From NCBI RefSeq assembly GCF_041956535.1, contig NW_027192191.1:738152-802151 (forward strand): a stretch of DNA of 64,000 nucleotides, in the 5' to 3' direction. The notes below the pieces were generated by a model. It did not search any database. It was not told the DNA's origin and saw only the letters and a program-made list of their open reading frames with translations. Below are positions 56,863 through 64,000 of this stretch, one piece after another (the first letter of the stretch is position 1; each line of letters starts with the position of its first letter). Origin of the DNA: Calcarisporiella thermophila CBS 279.70. Lineage: Eukaryota; Calcarisporiellomycota. Both the position numbers and the translations under genes were made by a program.

Positions 56863-59082
56863 TCCATCCGTAGGGGCTGGGAAAAAGAGACCTTTTCATG
56901 GCTGTAATTAATTCCAAGGGTGGCGTGGTTTCCTCCCCGGCCTCCCTTCCGTTTCTTTACCCCTCCACCCTCTCTGATTTTTATCTCCTCTCCGCTATTT
57001 CTCTTTTAATTTCTTATAGAATTATATCCTTTTACTATTTATTGATTGTCTCATGATAACCTACTGCCCCTCCCTCCCCCCCCCCCCCACCACCACTAAT
57101 GATAGAATTATTTATTGACTGTTGTTCGCAATAGCGGGGGCATTTTGCTTCCAGTTCACTGCTACTTTTTCTTTTGGTGTGCTTTATTTCTTTTCTTTTT
57201 TTTTTCCTCTTAATTCAAATGTACATTATTAGCTTCTGTTATGTTTAATAGGGAAAGAATAAAAAACGGAGGCCCGCTCTTGCAATTTCTGGAGGGACCG
57301 CGGTTGGCCTGAAAGTGGGAATGACGGGGTGAGCTGCTTGGATCCAAACCGGCCCAGAAGAACGCCCATCTTCATCTCCTTGAAAATTTACAGTTTGGGA
57401 AAGGGAGGGGGGAGGGGCGATTCCTAGGGAGAGACTTCCAACTCAGCTCCGTCTATTGGAGGGTGGAGAAAGAAAAATAAAAACCTCCCAAAAAACGTCA
57501 TCCTTGATTCTAGGTACAAGCTTTTTCGGTATCCAAAATGCATTAGGTAATTCCGACCCAGCTGCTTCCTCCCGTTTTCTCGCGCTTTTGATCCTGTCCA
57601 CGGGAAATTCTTCCAGCATGGTTTCTGAGCTCCCCTGCTGCAATATTCAGCACAGTAGAGGGAATCTGGAGACAGGGGGAGCTGGGAACATTTTTTTTTT
57701 CTCTGGATGAAATGAGGTCCCAATCGGATTGGAGGGCAGAGCTATACCGAAGCCGTAGCCCCCAGCAGCCTGTTGCTTTTTTATCTTTGGTGTCCCCTCA
57801 AGGCGGTCGCCACTTAGTCTTATTCGTATTAATAGGACAAATATAGGAATGGCCTCTTGCTGTGCTCCTCCGTTTGCTTTGCAAACACTACGCGGCTACT
57901 AGGCGAATATTAAGAAAGAAGGTTTGAGCTTGTGCGTGCTCCACTCCCAAAGTCAATCAGCTCCATCAACAAGAGGCGGTAAAAGCAGCGGGTCGGCGCC
58001 TCGGTATTCACTGGCCCAGCATGAACCTTCTTTTCGCAGAGCTTGTAAGCAGGAATAGAGTGGGATTTTCGCTCGACTTCTCGATATAGTATATCTTGAT
58101 AACAAGCGTGGGTTTTCCGGATTGCGCCTGGACCTCACCCTTGGTGATATTTTCTCACGTGGCGGACCGGTGTCCCTCTCATACTGATTCAACTCATGCG
58201 AATGAGGATAGGTGAGGATAGATGAGGATAGAATTGGTAGGCAAATGTGGTTGCTTTAGCAAGGACGTAAGGCACTCTGGAGGAAAATAAAAGCTGCCTT
58301 GGACTCCTGCAGCTCGACTGCCTCTACTAGGCTATGAGAAGTGCATCGATTTCTCAATCGTGCTTAGAATAGCTTTGTAGCAGCAGTGGACCAGATTGCT
58401 TTGATGGGAGGCAAAAATTGCTTCCAACATCAAATGACCCAAGCCTAAGCAAGCGCTATTGAAAGCATTCTCTGTGTATATTAGATCGACTCAGCATCAC
58501 AGGATAAATGCCCTTTCCTTGGGTAACCATGCGGTATGACGACAACATGATACTCCATCTCCCTTGCTGAGCGCTAAAGCGGGTTAGATTACGGGGTAGA
58601 TCTTTTTGCCCCCCTTTGCTCCCTTGTTAACCTCCAAAGCGCTTAGAGCAAAGGTGAGTGAGGTCAGGCGAAGAATGCTTTTTCGGTGGCCAGAATAAGG
58701 TACAAGCAGTCCCGGTGGGGGGAATCAATTTTCTGTTCATTGCATTTGATCTCCGACACCTGTCAGACGGGAGTGTGTTTTGTACAGCAACCCGGAATTA
58801 TCAAAATTGGGAGGCACGAATTGATTCCTGGTTACCACGGAACTCTTGGGTCCGGAATGAATCTTTCGGTTTTCCTTTGTTTATCCGAGGGGAAGCAAGA
58901 TGACAAACGGAGTGGAGATGGTGGAGAATTTATGTGAGCATTCCCGTGATAGATTTGAACCATGGTAGATGGGTCGCCACACTGCTCGTGCCTTCATATC
59001 TACACGTGGGATATTTCTGAGATTTTATTTTTAAACCAAACACAAAGAAATATAACATCGCAAGTTCTCAAAACTGAGCCGT
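56863..59082. other. 2.2-kb intergenic region
   Basis: A C-run (57078-57090) and T-rich 3' flank follow the NDT80-like gene. From about 57300 to 58900 the composition is mixed; no frame carries a recognisable domain. A triplet of GATGAGGATAG-like units lies at 58200-58229. The last part, from about 58945, is shared with 62845-62975 downstream of the second protease copy. Confidence 0.45.
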
Positions 59083-59419
59083 TTACAGGCCCGAGTCGTT
59101 GTACACCAAATCATAGCCAGGGAGGGCATCTTTGGTGGCAATTTGCTTCAGGTAGGCGAGCATCGAAGCGGGATCGCGCTGTTTAAGGGCCAAGAAATAG
59201 GCGATGAGACCAGCACCGTGTGCAGCGGATGGCGTCGTTCCGGAGATAGTGTTGTTCTTGTTGCCGGGCCAGGTGGAGGGGACACTGACTCCGGGGGCGA
59301 AGAGGGTGACGCACTTGCCATAATTGCTAAATGATGCCTTCTTATCATTGGCATCGGTGGCACCAATGCAGATGGCTTTTGCCGCACGGCAAGGGGAGTA
59401 TTTGCATCCGTCACTGTTA
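59038..59419. repeat. Block shared with 62931-63312 (382 nt, no difference seen)
   Basis: It covers the last 44 bases before the coding end and most of the last exon of protease copy 1. The offset to the second block is 3,893 bases. I compared the two by eye and found no mismatch. Sequence on both sides differs more. Confidence 0.85.
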
Positions 59420-60935
59420 TCTCCTCCAGCGACAACCGCAAAGGGTAACCCGGATTCAACCGCCTTTGGTTTTGGAATTGCAAGTCAATATCATAAAGTT
59501 GAAATGCGTCTAGAGGCTCAAACCTTATTGATGGCTTCATCCATTGCGTCGGAAGCAGACCCTCCAGCGGTTAAGGCCGCAACCGATTTGCCGTGATTGT
59601 GTTGTCTGGCGTGCTTGGCTGCCCAAGTGATACCGGCGATAACGTCGCTATTAGGTTCAAGTGGGTAAAGAGCGATAGAAGAGTATGCGAGTTGAAGGTT
59701 ACCTCAACCTTGCTGAGCCGTTCTTATCAAGGACCTTCACGGCAATCAGTTTGGTCTTTTTAGCTGGAGATATAAAGTACTGAGGATCCAGCGGAAACAA
59801 AGAAATTCTGACAAATCATAGCTCAAAGAAACTCACCCACTCCATAGGTCTTGCTCCCGATAATACCTGCTGTATAGGTGCCATGCCCTAATATCCATAG
59901 TTTGTATGTTTGACTTTAGTCCTAAGAAAATTTTCGACTCTGCAGACTTACCGTGAAAATCTGTATCTCCATCCTTGGCAAAGGTTGCACCCCAGCTTGC
60001 TCTTCCTTCAAACTCGGGGTGCTGTATATCTATTCCCGTGTCAATAACGTAGCTGGTGGTCCCTTCACCAGCTTTTGGATTGAATACATATCCACCCTTG
60101 ATGTCCGTTTTTTTGCGGTGTGAGATGCGCCCCAAGTTCCAAGGAGCATTGGTTTGGTTGACCTTCACATTGATGGATAGGATGCTGTCTGGCTCGATGT
60201 ATTTTACCTAATTTGGAAGAACTTTTTAGNNNNNNNNNNNNNNNNNNNNNNNNNNNNNNNNNNNNNNNNNNNNNNNNNNNNNNNNNNNNNNNNNNNNNNN
60301 NNNNNNNNNNNNNNNNNNNNNNNNNNNNNNNNNNNNNNNNNNNNNNNNNNNNNNNNNNNNNNNNNNNNNNNNNNNNNNNNNNNNNNNNNNNNNNNNNNNN
60401 NNNNNNNNNNNNNNNNNNNNNNNNNNNNNNNNNNNNNNNNNNNNNNNNNNNNNNNNNNNNNNNNNNNNNNNNNNNNNNNNNNNNNNNNNNNNNNNNNNNN
60501 NNNNNNNNNNNNNNNNNNNNNNNNNNNNNNNNNNNNNNNNNNNNNNNNNNNNNNNNNNNNNNNNNNNNNNNNNNNNNNNNNNNNNNNNNNNNNNNNNNNN
60601 NNNNNNNNNNNNNNNNNNNNNNNNNNNNNNNNNNNNNNNNNNNNNNNNNNNNNNNNNNNNNNNNNNNNNNNNNNNNNNNNNNNNNNNNNNNNNNNNNNNN
60701 NNNNNNNNNNNNNNNNNNNNNNNNNNNNNNNNNNNNNNNNNNNNNNNNNNNNNNNNNNNNNNNNNNNNNNNNNNNNNNNNNNNNNNNNNNNNNNNNNNNN
60801 NNNNNNNNNNNAGGCAGTCAGGGTTTCTATAAGTGGGTCTCGCATAAGGACAATAATCTTGGAAATTGCCTCAGAAAAAAGTGGCACAGGATTTTTCATT
60901 ACAAACAAGGAAAAATGTGTATCAATTTTTTGCAT
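59083..60935 (-). CDS. Proteinase K-like (S8) paralogue lacking the catalytic Ser, copy 1; interrupted by assembly gap
   Basis: Visible exons are 59952-60207, 59837-59887, 59703-59763, 59524-59647 and 59083-59463, all in phase. A putative first exon starts at ATG 60935, and KIIVLMRDPLIETLTA recalls an I9 propeptide; it runs into the N-gap. The catalytic Asp ([16 protein letters not shown]) and His (GHGTYTAG) are present. The Ser motif, normally GTSMAxPH, reads [12 protein letters not shown], so Thr stands where the nucleophile should be. The oxyanion Asn region (AAGN) reads VAGG. Secreted S8 enzymes degrade host or substrate protein; this copy is predicted to be inactive or strongly impaired, although no stop or frameshift is visible. 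No signal peptide is evident at 60935. Intron 4 uses a weak GTTTGAG donor, conserved in copy 2. Confidence 0.85.
60230..60811. other. Assembly gap (N run)
   Basis: 582 undetermined bases. They fall inside the copy 1 protease gene and hide most of its propeptide-coding part. Confidence 1.
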
Positions 60936-61655
60936 GAATAGAATAATATATAGGCAGCTTACTTAGTGTAAAAGTACAATTGTGAAATCATTCACAATTT
61001 GTATAATTACACTATATTTTGATCTACACACTATCCTGGCTGTACACGCTCCTTCCAAAAAACGGTGAAAGTTAAACCTGCTGCTCGGGAAAATATTAAT
61101 TTCACGAAAATAGTCAATTTTTATTATTATGGTTCCCACAAATATTTCTATAGTTCATATCTTTCTCTAGCTTTATAAAATAGCAGAAACTCTGCATATT
61201 CTCGTAGAGAGAATCAATCTACGCCTAAATATGCCCCCCTCCCCCCCCCCAAGTGTATTTGGCTCGGCCCAATACGCGCTTCCCTCTACTTTGAATAAAT
61301 TATACAATCTTAGCAACGCCTCTTCAATGGACTCTAAAAGATTTCAAATCTGATGGCTATTCCCAGATATTCTAAGTTTTCAATATTATGATCTTGGCCA
61401 TGATTGTGTTAAAAGCGATATCATGTTGGAAGACGATAATAACCTTGTTTATCCCATACCAATGGTCCGAAATATTATTCCTAGAGAGTTCCAGTAACTT
61501 TGAATTCTAGTTAGTCATTGGTTGATATGGTCAGTGTCTTTTCATTGTTCCTACCGAGGCAAATTTTCATATTTGCCATAATTTAGGGTCCTTCATAACC
61601 CCCAGGGTATTCTCGCACATCTCGTAAACTATTAGCACAAATCTTATCAAGTAGC
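60936..61655. other. Intergenic, AT-rich
   Basis: The region separates the divergent protease copy 1 and the secreted Cys-rich gene. It includes a palindrome-like pair (ACAATTGTGAAATCATTCACAATTTGTATAATT region, about 60976-61010) and a C run at 61237-61249. No coding exon is seen. Confidence 0.45.
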
Positions 61656-62276
61656 ATGACAACGTTATTTAACAGTCCGCTTCTTTTATTTCTCTTCCTT
61701 ATCACTCCAGCATTTTGCTCTGAGTTGAATTCTATGAGATGTACAGACTCCCTCTCTCCTCAAGCGTGCACTACTAAATATCGCACATTTGTAAGCGATT
61801 GCTCTTATTTAGCCAGAATAGTCGAATGTACACATCCACCATCCACTTATACTTTGTATAAACGGTGCATGGATCCCAGCAGATCTTGCACCTGGGAAAC
61901 TCAACTGGACGCTACGGGTGGATGCATAAATGCGAAAGTGTGCCATCTGGCTCCCTATTCATCCTACAAACGAAATGCTATGCTCGTGCCGAATGGGCCA
62001 GAATGTTCTACTAAACCCGTAATCCCATCTGGAGATTGTCCTTATCCAGTTAAGGTCATTGAATGCGTAGGGCTTACTGCAATCACTAGCCCCTATTATA
62101 TAACACAACCCTGTGTAGATCCACCTCCGTGCTATACTGTGAGTTTCGATTATAATAAAAAAATGTCCAGCCCTGGATGGTGGGGTGAAGTGATATGCCC
62201 TCGAACTTCCGTCACAATAACATCTCGGCCTTGTGCAATTCCTATGGCTACTGCCCAAATACCCCGGCCAGCTTAA
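61656..62276 (+). CDS. Secreted cysteine-rich protein of unknown function (206 residues)
   Basis: This single-exon frame starts with a clear signal peptide (MTTLFNSPLLLFLFLITPAF, then CSEL). The mature part has 17 or so Cys in two similar halves, each with a DCxY-type and an xECxxP/G-type segment: VSDCSYLARIVECTHPP, then KRCMDPSRSCTW, versus SGDCPYPVKVIECVG, then TQPCVDPPPCYT. It therefore looks like an internal duplication of a small disulphide-rich module. I recognise no family. It sits between the two protease paralogues on the opposite strand. Small size, secretion and many cysteines fit an effector-like or cell-wall protein, which is inference only. Confidence 0.7.
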   Translation: MTTLFNSPLLLFLFLITPAFCSELNSMRCTDSLSPQACTTKYRTFVSDCSYLARIVECTHPPSTYTLYKRCMDPSRSCTWETQLDATGGCINAKVCHLAPYSSYKRNAMLVPNGPECSTKPVIPSGDCPYPVKVIECVGLTAITSPYYITQPCVDPPPCYTVSFDYNKKMSSPGWWGEVICPRTSVTITSRPCAIPMATAQIPRPA

Positions 62277-62975
62277 CTGTTTTGATCATTATCCTCTTGT
62301 GACAATAGCAATTAGGTTGGATTGTAATTTCAGTATAATTCACCATGATTCAAAATATTTATTAGGCATTAACACTTTTGCCAAATACATCAGATAATAT
62401 GCTCACGGCTCACTTGGTGGTTAGTAGCTACTCCGCCGGAACTTGTGTCCCTGATATAAGTAGAGGCAGAAATATTATCGTAGTTGCTGTTAAATATAAG
62501 TGCTATCCCGAGCAAATTTAGTCTAGGTATCTATTAGGGTTTTGTAGACTAAAATGTAATAGCCCTAGATAAAATGATGGGTAAAACTGATCGATTTATA
62601 CTTCAACCTTGAGAATAATCTGGATTACGCACTAAAAAGCATTTTACTTTTCATAATCCCCTCCTCTTCACACCACACAAACCATGAACTGTGCATATTA
62701 TATAAATGAAAAATCCTTGAATTATATTAGATTTTGAAACAGCAATAAGGCTTTCTCCGAAACTAATGTCATGGCACAAAATCTAGATAGGATTTTGTGA
62801 ATCAACCCTCTTGAATAGTTAAAATATTGTATGTATTCCCTTGATGTATTTGAACCAAGGTACATGGATCGGCGTACTGCTTGTGCCTTCATATCTACAC
62901 ATTGGTGTTTTAGGGAATTATTTTCAAACTAAACACAAAGAAATATAACATCGCAAGTTCTCAAAACTGAGCCGT
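62277..62975. other. Spacer between convergent genes, AT-rich
   Basis: No coding exon is seen. From about 62845 the sequence matches the 3' flank of protease copy 1 with some differences. From 62931 onward it appears identical to 59038 onward. Confidence 0.5.
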
Positions 62976-63312
62976 TTACAGGCCCGAGTCGTTGTACACC
63001 AAATCATAGCCAGGGAGGGCATCTTTGGTGGCAATTTGCTTCAGGTAGGCGAGCATCGAAGCGGGATCGCGCTGTTTAAGGGCCAAGAAATAGGCGATGA
63101 GACCAGCACCGTGTGCAGCGGATGGCGTCGTTCCGGAGATAGTGTTGTTCTTGTTGCCGGGCCAGGTGGAGGGGACACTGACTCCGGGGGCGAAGAGGGT
63201 GACGCACTTGCCATAATTGCTAAATGATGCCTTCTTATCATTGGCATCGGTGGCACCAATGCAGATGGCTTTTGCCGCACGGCAAGGGGAGTATTTGCAT
63301 CCGTCACTGTTA
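62931..63312. repeat. Block shared with 59038-59419 (382 nt, no difference seen)
   Basis: This is the second copy of the block, in the same orientation, covering the end of protease copy 2. Confidence 0.85.
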
Positions 63313-64000
63313 GCTTTTCCAGCGACAACCGCAAAGGGCAATCCAGATTCAACCGCCTTTGGTTTTGGAGATATAAAGTCAATATTTTGCAATGAAGATG
63401 CGTCTGTGGGTTCAAACCTTATTGATGGCTTCATCCATTGCGTCGGAAGCAGGCCCTCCCACGGTGAGAACCGCAACCGATTTGCCGTGATTGTTCTGCC
63501 TGGCGTGTTTGGCTGCCCAAGTGATACCGGCGATAACATCGCTGTTAAGCTCAAGTGGGTGAAGAGCGATACAAAAATTTACAAGTTGACTTGAACCTTA
63601 CCTGGTGCTTCCTGCGCCCGATTTATCCAGGACCTTCACGGCAACCAGTTTGGTCTTTTTAGCTGGGAATAAACAATGACTGAGAGTCAGGCGGAACCGA
63701 ATTCAATATATCAATTGAAATTTCTGCGAAGCTCACCCACTCCATAGGTCTTGCTCCCGATAATACCTGCTGTGTAAGTACCTTGTCCTAATAGCCATCG
63801 CTTATACGCTTAACTTGTTCTATGAATCTTTTCGACTCTGCAAACTTACCGTTTAAATCCGTATCTCCATCCTTGGCAAAGGTTGCACCCCAGCTTGCTC
63901 TTCCTTCAAACTCGGGATGCTGTATATCTATTCCCGTATCGATGACATAGCTGGTGGTTCCTTCGCCAGCCTTCGGATTATATACATATCCACCCCTTGC
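62976..64000 (-). CDS. Proteinase K-like (S8) paralogue lacking catalytic His and Ser, copy 2 (5' end outside window)
   Basis: Exons are 63850-64000 (partial), 63737-63787, 63602-63662, 63418-63541 and 62976-63356. Intron positions and the lengths of the last four exons are the same as in copy 1. The Asp motif is intact ([16 protein letters not shown]). The His motif, which is GHGT in active enzymes and in copy 1, reads GQGTYTAG. The Ser motif is [12 protein letters not shown], as in copy 1. The oxyanion position reads VAGKAN. Only one triad residue remains, so peptidase activity by the family mechanism is not expected, yet the frame is open and splice sites are good. Function is unknown; binding without cleavage, such as a decoy or inhibitor, is one possibility. 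Confidence 0.85.

Noticed and set aside
59148-59540. 130-codon minus-strand frame at protease copy 1, and its twin at 63041-63415
   Set aside because: Wrong frame of the last protease exon plus its intron; the catalytic-domain frame is the other one.
60213-60941. Open frames running through the N-gap
   Set aside because: They are artefacts of undetermined bases. Only the short real sequence at 60812-60935 is used, as a possible first exon of protease copy 1.

Overview
The window looks like nuclear DNA of a filamentous or zygomycete-grade fungus. Genes are split by short spliceosomal introns, mostly 50 to 80 nt, with GT..AG ends. Fungal-type families are present: an eisosome Pil1/LSP1 protein, an NDT80-type DNA-binding protein and a proteinase K-like S8 family. 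Two features are not typical of Saccharomyces-like yeasts: an animal-type base-exchange phosphatidylserine synthase and a SABATH-like methyltransferase. I cannot name the species. I rebuilt exons by reading frame and protein-family continuity, so exon ends are inferences, although nearly all multi-exon models close in phase.

Layout. 1-1102: 3' end of the DNA primase large subunit. 2110-2845 (-): two-TM protein with a PPxY tail and an in-frame stop. 4561-14894: 3,327-residue protein of repeated ASH/MSP (HYDIN-like) domains. 15681-17069: MFS transporter. 18094-19147 (-): PAQR/haemolysin-III receptor. 19812-20127: small hydrophilic protein. 20208-21483 (-): HAD phosphatase. 21770-23088 (-): G-protein alpha subunit. 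24017-25807 (-): unknown polytopic membrane protein. 26987-28084: caspase-fold protein. 29339-30847: C2H2 factor. 31219-32927 (-): SABATH-like methyltransferase. 33445-35091: phosphatidylserine synthase. 35438-36284 (-) and 36674-37109: divergent ribosomal genes L26 and P2. 37828-38449: small secreted protein. 40140-41690: eisosome protein. 42050-42941 (-): glyoxalase II. 43423-44693: Rab GTPase with microexons. 45231-45548 (-): CMC2. 45824-46978: WW/RS protein. 47577-48707 (-): bHLH factor. 50204-51910: DDT/CECR2-like chromatin protein. 54878-56862: NDT80-like factor.

The right end (58.9-64 kb) is different in kind. Two tandem proteinase K-like paralogues, separated by an assembly gap and a secreted cysteine-rich gene, have intact reading frames but lack catalytic residues. 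Both lost the nucleophilic Ser and the oxyanion Asn, and the second also lost the His. They share a 382-nt block with no difference I could see, then diverge, which suggests gene conversion. This pseudo-protease cluster is the strongest candidate here for something undescribed.

Base composition shifts clearly. About 14-29 kb is AT-rich, while about 46-57 kb is GC-rich and carries transcription and chromatin regulators with long pyrimidine-rich intergenic stretches. No rRNA, tRNA, CRISPR array or complete transposon was recognised. The genes are mostly single housekeeping or signalling units; clear relationships are limited to divergent gene pairs and the protease cluster.
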